DNA of 64,000 nt from Schizochytrium sp. TIO01 (GCA_004764695.1 SMSO01000037.1:1720247-1784246); one strand, 5' to 3'. Counted from the first letter of the stretch, positions 12,469 to 24,885 are shown. The notes: generated by a model not told the origin, from the sequence alone. Program-made: numbers and translations.

Positions 12469-12595
12469 TTATTTCTTTATTTCTTTATTTCTTTATTTCT
12501 TTATTTCTTTATTTCTTTATTTCTTTATTTCTTTATTTCTTTATTTCTTTATTTCTTTATTTCTTTATTTCTTTATTTCTTTATTTCTTTATTTA
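12469..12595. repeat. (TTTATTTC)n octanucleotide repeat
   Basis: About sixteen uninterrupted 8-base copies, the longest perfect array in the window. It makes an artefactual plus-strand frame reading LFLYFFIS repeatedly. Confidence 0.95.
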
Positions 12596-12870
12596 GATAG
12601 TTAGTTGGTTGGTTGGTTGGTTAGATAGGTGATCAGTTAGTTGGTTATATACTAAGTATATAGGCAGCTAAGTAGAGTAGTCAGTTCCTAGCTAGTAAGT
12701 AGGAGGTAAGCAGGGAAGTCAGTTGGTAAGTAAGGAGGTAAGTAAGTAAATTAGTTCTCTACTAGGCGTGTTAGTAGGTAAGTATGTTAGTGAGGAAGTA
12801 AGTAAAAAAACAAAAACAAGTAAGTTAGTAAGTAAGTTAAGTAGAAAAAGTAAGTTAGTAATTTTCTAGA
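12596..12870. repeat. Degenerate GTTA/GGTT/GTAA array
   Basis: Directly after the octamer array, the sequence passes through drifting tetranucleotide-like units (TTAG, GGTT, GTAA, AGTA) with no single consensus. It looks like the decayed remains of one or more microsatellites. Confidence 0.6.
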
Positions 12871-14173
12871 TAGTTGGTTCCCAAAGAGTAAATAAAACAT
12901 GAACCAATTTTATTCCACTGGAGCGGGACCTTCCTGGGCATGTAGGCAGCTAGCTACCACTGGTAGAGATCTATTTATTTATTTAACAAAGGGAAGAATT
13001 AATAAAAGCTAGTAGTTTTAATTAATTAAGTTTAATTTAATTTAAAATAACAATAAAAGTAACAATTTTTTAACGTGAGTTTTAAAAGTGTCCGTGGGAA
13101 AAAGGCAAAAAGAGCTGAGAACACGAGAAACTGCGAATGCCGATCGAGAAAGGCACAATTATCAGTGTTGGCACGGATAATACAGGTCGAGGCGCGTTTG
13201 ACTGGAGGCGCAGAATAATGAATAAAAGAAGAAAGGACCTTCTCAGAAACGCGGTGCTCATGTTGTAGCGCAATCAAACGAGCTAAACCTTGGCGAAACA
13301 GACAGCACCGAAGAAAGAAAAGAAAAAGTGCTGCTCTGTCTGATTAATTAATTGATTGATTGATTGATTGATTGATATATTTTTTGTTCTTTTTCTCCTT
13401 CTTCAATACCTGTCGCATGAAAGCACTCGGAGGAAGGTAGGTAGGTAGGTAGATGGGTATGTGTCTGTCTGCCTTTACCGTCTCATAGGTGACTTCCTCA
13501 AGAGCTTTGTAGGTACCTTCTGCATATCTGCTCTTTCTAATTTGAAGAAGATGTCAGACCTTGGATCTTAAGATCTCAGCCACTGTCCTTCCGCGAATCT
13601 GCGTTGCAAAAACAACGTTGGGCGCATGCAAATAACTAGTATGGAAAGCTTCTTTTACAAATAAACGGAAATAAACAAACAAATTAAAAGAAAGAAAGAA
13701 AGAAAGAAAACTAAACATGTATTAAAAAGCGGTTTTGATCGATAGAAATTCGAAAGAAGAAGAGGGAATAAGAAAATGTTGGGAGGTAGAAAACAAACAC
13801 CTAAAGAATACTTAAAGCGTGAATAAGGTAGTACGAGAAACGTCGTAAGGGCTCGGAAAGCGGTGGATGGTTAAAAGAAACTATCGCGCCTTCTCCTAGC
13901 AATCTAGATAGCTGAGATGTAGCGGGAACAACAACAGCAACAACAACAATAACAACAGCGGCGTTTAAAGAACGCTGACAGGGAGAATGAAAACAGAAAT
14001 AAATAATAAACGAGGTATCACCCACCCACCCACCCAATTATCCACGATTATGATGGCTCATTTGCCACAGAAAGAACGCTACACAGGAAGATATGCCCTT
14101 CCGCGTGACTCTGTCTGGAGAAGCAAGGCACCTTGCTTGCTTTTTGGTCTTTTAGGATTAAAATGGATAACGC

Positions 14174-14174
<1 letters not shown>

Positions 14175-14208
<34 letters not shown>
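14175..14208. repeat. (GTT)n triplet microsatellite
   Basis: Eleven perfect units; reads as poly-Val or poly-Leu in overlapping artefactual frames. Confidence 0.92.
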
Positions 14209-16214
14209 ATTCGGCTCGGGAGGCTCACTAAGTTGGCAAGTTATGCGAAGGTACCTTCAAAACATAGGTCAAATGAGTAGGCCTCGATGGATCTTGGATC
14301 TCCGGAGCGACTTCGAAACCTTCGGAATTACTACTACGAGGCCGGAGGTCAAGGCTCTAAAGCAAAGCAAAGCAAACCAAGGGAAACCAAGGAAGCGGAA
14401 GCTCCCAAGGTCGCAGAAGAATAATAATAAGAAGACGACGAAGACGAAGGATGATTTGAGAACTTGAACAAGTTACTCTGAGTCGAGGCGTGGCGTTTTC
14501 AGAAATCATGAAGAATCAATCAGCTTTCCAACGATGAACGCGAGCTCATCTTCTGAACAGAAAAAAGGGCCGCTAATATGACGATGGTGCAGATACATCG
14601 AAACAGAAAATGATTGCGCATTTGCAAAGGTAGACAAACATAGATGGCAATAACTTGAGGCCTGAGGCCAGAAAGCAATAGCGTGTCCTTTTTTTCCTCT
14701 ATCTGGACAGGCCAAGAGCATCTTGTCTGCAGTTTGGACTTGTTCGAATGCCGACTTTGCCAATTCAGAGCGCTGGACAGCACAGAGAGAGGACACGAGT
14801 GTGCATAAGATTTGCCGATTCTCGTCGATGTGCACAATAAAAGCTTGGATCTCTAGAGGTTAAACGGCACGTTGCATTTTATGAAGGCACTAACTAAGAT
14901 GTATATGGTGGAATAGAAAACAACCTCCTCTCTAAAATAGAACCTGGATAGAACCTGGATTTACATAAATAAGTGAAGAGAAAATGAAATACTACTGATG
15001 GTTTGGGCCAGAAAAGCAAAACACTGAAAGGGCGAATGACAGCCTAGCTATTCGTGAAAAAAGATGAAGAAACGCACGGATGCGAAGGGGGTGAGTAAGT
15101 TGAGCGAAACTCAAGCTTTGCCCAGGCATTTTTTACTTCATTGGGCATTGAGCGATTCGCCGCCGTTTTTTATAAAGTTTATTTTCTTAATTTTTAATTT
15201 TTAATTATATACATAATTGTACTGCTTGATTAGTCGTTCTATTCGTTCTTTCATCATAGGCGAGATTTCCCTTTTGTGGAATCCTCTTGTCGACCGACCT
15301 TCCTATACATTTTAATTGGACAGGCACTGAGGCCCCTAGCTAGGTAGGTGCATATCCACCGGCTATGAAATTATTGACACTCAAAAAAAAAGAAACTACT
15401 CAAACGTAGGGAATTTATTATTATTTTGTTTTCAGAATTGTCAACAAAAAATCCCTTCGGCACGTTCGTTTCGAAATCAACTCCTCAACTCCTCCTAGCC
15501 TTGAGTGAATAGGGAAAAGGAAGCAATTCATGCTTTTGCGAGCATGAAAAGCGCTTTATCGAAGGTAAGTAAACCTGAAAGTGAAAAAGGGGGTAGTATT
15601 TAGACTTCTCTTCTAACTATCCTACAATGTTTAAATGCGCGTTTCCTGTATATTGACACACCCGGGTTGTTGCTGCATTCGTTGGAGGGGAAGAAATTCA
15701 TGCTTCACTGTTGATTTAAAAAAATGAATCAAACGCTTTTATATTCAAACTAAAGTTTGAATGTTTATAAAAAAAATAAAATAAAACAATATTAAAAGAA
15801 TATCAATTTTTGAAAGGACAAAAAGAAAGAAGAAAGAAAGAAAACAGGGAGGGGTTTGTTTGTTTGTCTAATTTGTACTATTTAAAAAACAATCTATTGA
15901 GAGAAAGAAATGTGATGATTCACGAAAGAACACAGTTGTATTGTAGCATCGTTATCTTTTACTCCGCGAATCACAACTGGCTCTGATGAGAGGAAAGAGG
16001 AGGTGTGCGACTTCTTTCACTTATATTTATTATTTGTTTAACATCTAAACTTATTTCTAAAAATGAAAAAAGAAAGCACCATGAGCCGAAAGGAGACAGC
16101 TTCGAAGGTGACTGCGAGCTCTAGCTAGAACGAAACATTTAGTGCTGTGAGTTCTCTACGTAAGCTTAAGCAAAAAGTATGCTCGAGCTCCAAAGAAGAA
16201 ACAGGACACAGCAC

Positions 16215-16251
16215 ATTCATTCATTCACTCATTCATTCATTCATTCATTCA
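16215..16251. repeat. (ATTC)n microsatellite
   Basis: Nine units with one ACTC variant. Confidence 0.9.
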
Positions 16252-18858
16252 CTTAAGAAATCAGTTAATTGTGGCGGGCTCCTCTTCTTCTAAGAGACTC
16301 GATCTCTTCTGCTTTGTTCAAAACCAGACACGCAAACAAGGAATCTTTGAGGTTGTTGTCGGATATGTGTATTTTATTCTCGTTTGCTGTTTGCCTTGAA
16401 AAAAATTCGTTGTTTGTTGTAGGTGGGCGGAGAGGAGCTGAAGATGGCGAGGATTGAATCGTCGGATGAGTGCATCGAATCGAGTTGTTGAAGTGTTGTC
16501 GGAAATCGCAAATCGACTCACTCACTTCGAATGCAGTTCGACTCAGGTCGGACGGCACAAAATACTCATTGCCTTGCGCGACATCGATCCGCGTTTTGCT
16601 CTGCGACGTCGCTCCAGTTCGATTTGGGCTTCTTCTCCTCGTAGGAGTTAACACTAGCTACATCTACGAGCTCCTGGCTATTGTTGACAAGATCATTTCA
16701 GATTTGATAAATATTGTATTTAAAACATTGAATACTTTGATATTCACTTTTTAATAATAGTAATAATAGTGATAATGAAGATAAGTAATTATTTTTTTAA
16801 AAGGGAATGTATTGTATATTTTCAGCTTTGTAATCTTATTGTTGTTGTTGTTTTGTTATTAAAGTTTGAAATTGTTTATTGTTGTGTACTATTGTTACTC
16901 TGAAATACTTACTTTCAATGATTGCAGTTTTTTTTTTTTCATTAAATTAAATTAAATTAAATAGATGTAATTGATTTTATTTCATTTTATATTTTAATGA
17001 GTAAAATCTGAATAGAAGAATAAACAAGGTGGACAAGGTGAATGGTTTTGTTTTGTTTCAAAAAAGCTGAGAACTTCTATTTTTCTCAGCCCTAATGACT
17101 GACAATTGGCTGTCTCTATTGTAGATTATAGTAAATATTAATACGTCTAGAAGTGCGTTTCGAAAGGGTAAAAAAAAAGAGGAAAAGAGTCTGTTCTTGC
17201 GAAGTAGACATTGTTGGCTCGCAGTAGGTAAGGTAGTGGTAAGTTTGTTTCCATCCATTTTCCCCTTCTCCTCAAAGTCAGTCAACGAAAAGAGAGAGAG
17301 ACCTTGTAAAAGCTTGAGGTTTTGCGCCTGATCATTGCATAGTCTCCTTCTTTTCCACCTCTCACGAGGGTGAGATGCCATTATCTTATCAGGACTCAAA
17401 TTGGAGGTTTCTCTAAAGTCCTGAATTCCCCAGCGATGAGTTGTTCTTTTTGAGGGAGGAGAGGAATACATCCATCCAGGAAAGGTACCAATGTGATGCA
17501 AAAGAGAAAATGAAAATAAGATCAAAGTTAAAAGAAGATAATAAGATCCCACCTACAATGCTTCGTGCGTGAGAGTTTCTTCCTTCAAGTTGACTTTGCT
17601 GGTGTTCCAACTAAGGTTTCTACGCTTCACATGAAAAAGATTATGGCGCTTTAAAAACAAATAAAACAAATAAAACAATTTAAGAAGGTAATTAACGAAA
17701 ATGAGTAGTTGTGAGTAAAATAAACGAAACCACACCGCAGAAGCCTCCAGAGACCCAACAGAAACTAAAACTAAAATTAAAGCCCAACCTCCCAAACCTT
17801 ATGTTCAGACGTCTGCACATCTGCTTCCCTCTCTCCGTCCTGCATTTTATTTTACTTTCTTTCCTTATTGCTTTAATGATTGAATACAGACACAATTGAA
17901 TACGAACGTGATGGGTTCCCAGTTTTAATCAAAACACTCACGCCAGCCAGCCAGCTGGCTAAGAGAGAGACAGAGAGGGATCATCTGCACTTTTCTTTTT
18001 CTTTGAATAAAATGAATATTGTAATAAAAACCTTTGATGAAAAAGTACAAAAGCGGGGTGAGTTGACTATGAATTTCAACAAGTGAGATAAAAATGAAGT
18101 AAGTGACGTTCTGCTCTTCTCTGCGAAACGCCACTTCCCCCACTGGCAAACAATAGCCTCAAAACAACATTATCGATATCAAACAAGACCGCCCGCCTCC
18201 CACTGGCGTTATCCATGGACTCAGTTTTAAAGTAAAAAACAGCACTGAAAACCTCTACTTTGAACGGAAGAACTGCACGAACCAAGAACAGGAAGAACTC
18301 ACTCACTCGAAGAAGATGAAGAAGGTGTTTAGTTTAGGGGAAGGAAGATGAGTTTTGGGAAGAAGGCGGAGTACGTGGCGGTCTAGCTAGAACCCAGCCC
18401 AGTCTCCGTCATTTCGAAGCTTCAAGCCACCGAAACGACCATCAAACAGCTACAGCCAATCAGTTAATCAGTTAATCAGGTAATCAGGTAATCAATGGAC
18501 CGATCGATCGATTGAGTAATCGATGAATCGCAATCGATGGATGAATCGCAATCAATTCATCAAATTCAATGAATCTTGAAAAACGCCGACCAATTAATGA
18601 AGAAGCAAAGAAGCAAAGAAACAGAGCGAAAAATCGGCTTGAGACGCACAGAGATCCGAAGCAAGGCTGTAAAGTAGTTGGTCGGTTATTCAGTTAGTTG
18701 TTTGGTTAGTTAGTTATCTATCTATTTATTTAGCTGGGCGTATGTACTTCTCCAAGATCCATCGAGCCATCTTGCGCTTCTGAAGGCCTGTCTGGGCGTG
18801 GAGAGATGGATGGATCGCCAACGAGGTAACTGACTCACGTTCCAAGGTTATGAATGCA

Positions 18859-18888
18859 AACGAACGAACGAACGAACGAACGAACGAA
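18859..18888. repeat. (CGAA)n microsatellite
   Basis: Seven perfect units in unique sequence. Confidence 0.9.
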
Positions 18889-19004
18889 GTCGAACTCAGT
18901 GTATCACCGTGCTCTTCTGCTGTCCTCCTCCAATTGTACGCGCGCCCTATTCGCATGCATCTGCTTCTTCTCACGCAAAGCAGCAGAAGAATAATAGATC
19001 CACC

Positions 19005-19040
19005 GAATGAATGAATGAATGAATGAATGAATGAATGAAT
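19005..19040. repeat. (AATG)n microsatellite
   Basis: Nine perfect units, the same motif family as the array at 7619-7723. Confidence 0.9.
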
Positions 19041-21029
19041 AATTGATTGAATGAATGACTCGAATAGAACCCACTTCGAGCGGGAGTGAGCTAGTTGGTT
19101 ACTTACGCGAAACGATAGAGCCCACAGGGAGCCAGGGCGTCTCAGTGTCTAGCCCTAGCTAGTAGAAGCACTTAAGCACGGCTAGGGACCCAGAGGAGGA
19201 GGCAGCCACAGCAGATTAAGAGTCTCCGGTCGATGCACGGAGAGAGGGAGGGAAAGAAAGGTTAGTATGTATGTATGTGTGTATGTATGTATATTTTTTA
19301 GTTTCTATGTCATGTCACACTCTGTAATGAATGAGTGGAGTGTCTGTCACAGCTGTGAACAGCGCTGTTGAAGTTGGATTGGAGCAGAGGAGCGCAAAGG
19401 GAGATTCAGATTGATGGAGAGAGGATGAATAATTGAAAGAGATGCATGCATATTCGAGTACATGGCAGAGGTTAGAGGGTAAAAGCTGGTAGTACGTAGT
19501 AAGAGGAAAAGATGAGATGGAGGGAGGGAGCATCTGTCCCGTGGGCTCTGATTGCAGGGTTTGGGGCGACGGAGGTGGACTTAGCTGCTGGAAATGGGCC
19601 TGAGAGCAAGAGGGAAAACCAGGACAGACAATTAGTTAGATAGTTGGTTAGCTCGTGAGGCGGTGATTCCGTTTCTTTGGTTCTTTGTTTATATGTTTGT
19701 ATCTTTGTTTATTTATATATATTTATATATTTGTATATTTATTTATATAGTATTAATGAATTAATGAATGAATGAATTAATTAATTTGTTTGTTTGTTTG
19801 TTTGTTCGTAAGATCGAAGCAAATGAATCGAAGCTGCAGATGGGATTGAAGCGGAGAAGAGCCCTCTGTGTTGAGGAGGCCTGGAAAAGGTGTTCTGTTC
19901 TTGCGGCAGCGGGTAGCGAGTGTTCAGAGCAGCTGCTCTGTAACCTCCTCTGTCGACGAGAGGGGTCTTTCTGCAGAGTATGCACTGGTAGTACGTTGGT
20001 ACCCACTATTAGGAGCCTGCCTACCCAGTCGCATATTTAGTTCTGCAGGTGTTTGGAAGTAGCTATTTACTTCTATTTATTTTATTGTAGTAGTACTTGG
20101 TTTTAAAATAGTATTATATGATAAGCTTGTTTTTATTGTAAAAATTAAAGAAAAGATAAAGAAAAGATATATGAAACTAACTTCAAAGTAAATATAGCAA
20201 AAAGAAGCGCTCGCGAAAGCGAAGAAGCAACGGTCTTTGGGGGTATTAGTCGAACGATGGATAGCTCGACTTGAGCTTATTTGATTCACTAAGAGCTTGA
20301 GTTTTTATTTTATCACAGAATAATAGCCAGAAACTAAGTTGTATGCTGGTGTGCGTGCGTGCGAAAGAGTCATATGGCGAAAAGGGTCCGCAAAGAAAGA
20401 AAAAAAGTTAGTAAGAGCAACAACAACATCGATAAAAGAAAAAGAGAGAAAGGGAGAAAATAAATAAATAAATAAATAAATAAAATAAATAATCAAGGAA
20501 AAGGAAACACCGAAGTCGGTTGTTTGCTGATAAAAGAAATCTGGCTTTTTGAAGGGCCGTTTGTTTGTTAGATTTTTTACTAGAACGGGTGAGCTCAGAA
20601 AATGGTATGCCTCTTAGGGGTTTGGAGGCTGAAGAATAAAATGGCCCCGACATAATTCGATTTTTTTTTTTTTTTAAATCATTCATTCACCTGCAGAACT
20701 TGAAGAAAAATCAACCTGATCTTTTTTTATGAAACGTTTTATTATATTAAGGAAATTAAAATTAACAAAGACATCTTTGAACGAATAAATATTCTTTAAC
20801 ATTTATTCATCTATTTTATAATATTTTATTTCTAACATTGAAAACCCGAGTCTTTTTATTTTATTTGAAATTAAATTTTAAATAACTGATCCAGATGAAA
20901 TAGGTTCGTCTGTTAATAAATAAATAAATAAAAATTAAACAACAAAAAGTCAGAATATTTATTTAATTACAATAATATAAACTTTCTATGTTTCTGCTTT
21001 ACTTTCTTTTTCATTAAGATAAAGGTGTC

Positions 21030-22690
21030 TTTTCTTTTTGGGAGTGTGCGCGATCTCGGGCTCCTTTTGAACACGAGCCCTCCTTGTTCTGGAAATGCGC
21101 TTTCGTTGCTGCAAATTTACCATTCTTCGTTCCTGCACTCCTCCATCCTTGTCTTCTTTTCAGAGAACGAACTGCAACACTCACTCGCAACAGAGGTACG
21201 AACCTGCGAATCCATGCAGACACAGAGACGCGCATATTATATCTGTGCAATTAAAATTTGCGATGTATTTATCTATGCATGTATCTATATATATACACAC
21301 ACGCAGCTCCAAGCTCTGACGAGAGCAGCGCAGATGCTGATTCGTCTGCTTTGGCTCTCGAAGCGCTTGCTTGGCTCCATTCGATCGGGGCTATTGGTGG
21401 ATTCACGGATGGATCTTGGCGATTCTCCATCCTTGGCAGTAGGCAGTGAGTGTGCTTCTTGAAGAGGGCGTGGTACCTCTGGGATAGGATCTGAGAGCAT
21501 TCTCGCTCGCACGCGACTGATCGGACCTCTCGTACAGCAGAAGAAAGTTAGTTAGTTATCTCTAGTTCGTTTCCTTCGTTCGTTCGTTCGTTCGTTCTGG
21601 CCGGTTTCTCCAACCTTGGCGATCTTCCGCGCTGCCTGCTAACTCGACTGCCGCACACGCTCGCTGGTGCGTGGAATGTGGTCGGCCTTTGGACGGCTTC
21701 ACATCGACGGCTCGCTCAATTCGAGGGCTGCTTCAAGAAGCTCGCTCATCCATCGTCCGTGTGTCCAGGTCGCCCTGCTCTGGGTTTTGCATTGCATTCT
21801 CGCTTCTTCATGCACCCGCGATCTCCACGAGAGAATCACTCTGTCTCATCGAAGCCACGAGATCTCCTTCGCAGCGCAGACAAGGACCTCGACGCAGACG
21901 CCGCAGGTTTCCGGCCTCACCGGGATGGATTTATGTATGTCTGTCTTTGACAGAGGCTTGCTCATAAGAGGCACGTGGCTGCTGCACATTTACATTCTTA
22001 TCAGTTCGAGATCAGGCGAGCCTTGGTGGACGCCATGGTCACCATGAGGACCTCCTCTTCACGGCTGGGCTGCACCTGCACCCGCAATGTCATCTCCGCC
22101 AATTCCCAATTTCTTGCATCGCCTGCAATATCTTGCCTCTCCAAAGCGACACGCAGCTCTAGAGAGATAAAGCGCTCTCAGTCCTCTCCTTCGAAGCTCT
22201 CGTTGGCACGTGAACGAACACCAATGTGTCTGTTGTGGCGCGCGTGCTGGCTCAATCCCAGACCCCTCGCTCCCTCGCTCGATATATCAGTTAATCAGAC
22301 AATCAATCAATGAGACAATGGGACAGTGGCTCGCTTGACTCTGCTCGACTGCGTCGAGGATGGATGTCTGTCTCGAGGGCGGAGCGCTGCGCTGCGGCTT
22401 TGGGCGTGGCCTTCGAAGATCTCGGTTGCCTCCTTGGCGGGCGCCACCCTATGGAGGTCGGCGGCAATTCAAGGCTTAGCCCAGGTCCAGATTGCCAACA
22501 ACAACTTGAAGCACGGACCCACGCGGACTTGCTCTCTTCTTGCTTGGGCTGGTTGGGTCCACACCCCTGGCAGTCCCTGCTCGCGAGCCTCGAGAGCTCG
22601 AAGGAGCCGTCCACCCGTGCGGCGAAGGTGCCTTCAGCAGGCATTGGCGGGCGCTCCCGCACAGACTGACTAATAAGGCGCCGCTCCAGA
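21030..22690. other. GC-rich island, possible decayed or intron-split gene
   Basis: About 1.6 kb of clearly higher GC with almost no simple repeats except (GTTC)n at 21573-21598. Plus-strand open stretches change frame along it: about 21307-21449 after a plausible acceptor (CACGCAG), about 21600-21950 (for example RRLAQFEGCFKKLAHPSS), and about 22350-22670. No start-to-stop gene or known domain emerges. Open frames on both strands are expected at this composition, so it may be a frameshifted relic, an intron-split gene, or non-coding. Confidence 0.3.
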
Positions 22691-22700
22691 GCCAAAAGTT

Positions 22701-22750
22701 TATTATTATTTATTATTATTTATTATTATTTATTATTATTTATTATTATT
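22701..22750. repeat. TATTATTATT decanucleotide repeat, five copies
   Basis: Five perfect 10-base units directly after the GC-rich island. Confidence 0.92.
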
Positions 22751-23668
22751 TATTCTTTTTTTTCTTTCGTACGAGTGCACTCAGTGAGTGAGTGAGTGAG
22801 TGAGTGAGTGCCGCGACATGAGGGAGAGAAGAAAAAGACTTCCTTCCTGCTCGGTACTTACTTACTTACCTACTAACTAACTTACTTGTTACGCTCTCCT
22901 AGGACCGCCTGTGCTTTGTTTATTTGTTTGTTTGTTTGTTTGTTTGGATAGAAGCAGGTAGCCCAGACAGAAAGATTTAAGAAAGCCTTTCGTAGAAAAA
23001 GTCATTGGAAAACTTGAATTGTGGAACTTGTTGCTGGTACTATATAACTTTTATTATAAAGTTTCCATATAAGTTTTATTAGAATACAATGATGTATTCT
23101 AAAACTTTCATTATATTCTGACACTTTTAGAATAAAAGTGAAGAAAGAAGAAAGAAAGATTCACAGCAGAGAGGAACCCGCACTCCGAAGTCTCACTCTT
23201 TCCCTCATTCATGTGAAGGAGGGACCTAACCTATCTATCCCTCCTATGTCTAATTAGTTATTTATATGCGCACACACCGTTTGCTCAGCAAGAACAACAA
23301 CAAGAACAGCAAGAACAGAATCAGAAGGAGAGGTCACTATCTGTCTATGCTGTCTATCCCTGATGGCGCCTCATCACTGCCTGCCTGCCCAAACACCGGC
23401 AGCCCATCCCGTCTTCCCGGCTGTCTTTGGCTGCCTTTGGCTGGCTGGCTGGCTGGCCCGCCCGAGAACAGCAGCGGTTTGCAGTGCAAGCAAACAGTTC
23501 GACTCCATGACCCGGCGGTCTCTCGAGTGGGCCCTGTTGTAGCGATGTCGACGATGTTTGCGGTCTCAGCTGAGTGAGAGAGTGAACGATGAGTTACATA
23601 CAATGAGCTGTTTTTATCTCTCTATCTCTTTATCTATTCTAAAGAAAGAAACAGGCACACAAAGAGAG

Positions 23669-23671
<3 letters not shown>

Positions 23672-23709
<38 letters not shown>
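23672..23709. repeat. (GA)n dinucleotide microsatellite
   Basis: About nineteen uninterrupted units, the longest dinucleotide array in the window. Confidence 0.92.
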
Positions 23710-23711
<2 letters not shown>

Positions 23712-23943
23712 AATCAAAGAGCTGAAAAGCGAATAATAAGGGAGGAGGGCGCAGGAATTGAGGAGTTCTTGGGCGCGAAGTGGAGGGAGAAGCACAGGAC
23801 GAATGAGATGGCAGCGGGCTTTGGAGAGGAGTGGGAGAACCGCGAGGGCGAAGACAATGGCAGATGAATTGGGCTCAGATTTAACTGAAACGAGAGCTAC
23901 AGCTAGCTTGAGGAGGTGTATTGATAATATAAAAAATGATGAT

Positions 23944-23958
23944 CTGTCTGTCTGTTTG

Positions 23959-24003
<45 letters not shown>
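23944..24003. repeat. (CTGT)n(CTAT)n compound microsatellite
   Basis: A few CTGT/TTGT units pass into eleven or more CTAT units. The same CTAT motif recurs at 61101-61141 near the MIC60 gene. Confidence 0.92.
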
Positions 24004-24255
24004 TAGAGAAAAGGAAACTACTCAGACTCACATAACTAATAGTGAAGATAAACTATAGCTTTCAAAACAGAGCTTGGGTGTACACAGATCAGAGCGGCTT
24101 CTTTTTATAAAGAAAGTGGGAATCGTCATAATCCATGGTGCACGGAGTTGAAAGAAGATGGAAAGGCACTAGATGTTTTACATTCCGCAAAATGATTGCA
24201 AATGGGAATGGTTTTTGTACTTTGCTTGGCCAGATAGCAGCATGAGAGCTTCTAA

Positions 24256-24327
24256 GGGCGTGTGGTGTAGTGGCAGCATCCCTCTTTTGGGTAGAGGGGG
24301 TCTTGGGTTCAATCCCCAACTCGCCCC
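24256..24327 (+). tRNA. tRNA-Pro (anticodon UGG)
   Basis: The 72 bases fold as a full cloverleaf without an intron. The acceptor stem is GGGCGTG against CTCGCCC with one T-T mismatch. The D arm is GTGT/GCAT with loop AGTGGCA. The anticodon stem CCTCT/AGAGG is perfect, with loop TTTGGGT placing anticodon TGG at positions 34-36. The T arm TTGGG/CCCAA is perfect, with loop TTCAATC. A box (TGGTGTAGTGG) and B box (GGTTCAATCCC) are intact. It reads CCA proline codons and closely resembles fungal tRNA-Pro(UGG) in anticodon loop and both ends. CCA is not encoded, as expected in eukaryotes. It is isolated: no other RNA gene was seen nearby. Confidence 0.95.
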
Positions 24328-24334
24328 ACCTCTG

Positions 24335-24340
24335 TTTTTT
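24335..24340 (+). terminator. RNA polymerase III oligo-T terminator
   Basis: A run of six T begins eight bases after the tRNA-Pro discriminator base; a second T run lies about 11 bases further on. This fits transcription of the tRNA by RNA polymerase III. Confidence 0.8.
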
Positions 24341-24859
24341 ATGTTTCTTTTTTAGTCTCTCTTTCCTTTCCTTTCCGCCTTGCACTGTTAGAAGAACAGA
24401 GCGAAGGAAGTGAGAGGTGATCGAGATCCCACTTTCCCTGTCAGCCAACTTCTTCTGAGGTAGTGGATGTGCTATGTACCAAGCCATTCCACAAACTAAC
24501 TAACTCGAGCAAACGCAACCGCGAGCAATTGAAGAAGACCCCCACCCACCACCTATGCAAGGCATTGTTCCATTCACCCATGCATTCAATCAAGAGTTAT
24601 TTATTAGTTAGGCGAAGAAACATCTGACTTGATAGTAACATTTATAGCCTATTACAATTACATCAGTCCTTGTTGAGTGAATGAATGAATGATTGATTGA
24701 TTGATTCCTCCATTCAGTCAGTTAGCCAAAGGGTCCTCTGGTGGCGTCTCCCTTCCGCGAAGTGCAAAGAGAATCACAAATATTGAGCAAGCAAGCAACA
24801 GCAGCACTTATGGAGAGAACAGGATCGATGGCTCAATGTATCAGCAAATGTCAAATGAT

Positions 24860-24885
24860 GTAGGTAGGTAGGTAGGTAGGTAGGT
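24860..24885. repeat. (GTAG)n microsatellite
   Basis: Six units; a shorter array of the same motif lies about 50 bases downstream. Confidence 0.88.

Larger units (their letters stand above)
7724..13800. other. Microsatellite-rich intergenic block
   Basis: Short unique segments of 100-500 bases are separated by many unrelated arrays; the largest are listed separately. Smaller ones include CAG/CAA/CTA triplets at 8597-8643, an AAATA-type run at about 8994-9042, CTGA at 9310-9345, GA at 9838-9860, CA at 10029-10045, TTGA at 13346-13375 and GTAG at 13437-13452. Unique pieces at 8695-8789 and 9164-9318 have short open frames that read like protein (for example INEYLAMGPFTPPPFQVL and VEGFRDRPDFGLFLPPE), but competing frames look similar, so no gene is called. 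Confidence 0.5.
13801..18850. other. Intergenic, mostly AT-rich, with scattered short repeats
   Basis: Contains (AACAACAAT)-type triplets at about 13927-13957, (GTT)11 at 14175-14208, (ATTC)n at 16215-16251, and short AAAG and TTG runs. The longest open frame, minus strand 17058-17552, is 164 codons but opens with GTG; its first ATG gives about 138 codons with no family resemblance. No gene is called. Confidence 0.45.
18851..21020. other. Intergenic with short repeats; possible short reading frames only
   Basis: Includes (AATG)n at 19005-19040, TATG at 19262-19290, GTTT at 19785-19806 and (AATA)n at 20459-20482. A plus-strand frame at about 19810-20037 is moderately GC-rich (LKRRRALCVEEAWKRCSV), but it begins inside a repeat and resembles nothing I recognise. 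Confidence 0.45.
22691..24255. other. Microsatellite-rich spacer before the tRNA gene
   Basis: Holds the decamer array, (GAGT)n at 22787-22810, (GTTT)n at 22917-22945, long (GA)n and (CTAT)n. A short plus-strand frame at about 23742-23870 reads like protein (IEEFLGAKWREKHRTNEM) and ends in TGA, but no start or second exon was found. Confidence 0.45.

Noticed and set aside
12285-12596. Plus-strand frame rich in Phe, Leu and Tyr resembling a membrane protein
   Set aside because: The hydrophobic part is the translation of the TTTATTTC array.
22303-22695. Opposite 119-130-codon frames at the end of the GC-rich island
   Set aside because: Three overlapping frames on both strands are open at once, so openness reflects composition; none has a recognisable domain.
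24089-24487. Minus-strand 132-codon frame across the tRNA gene
   Set aside because: Part of it is the antisense of tRNA-Pro; the rest has no domain.
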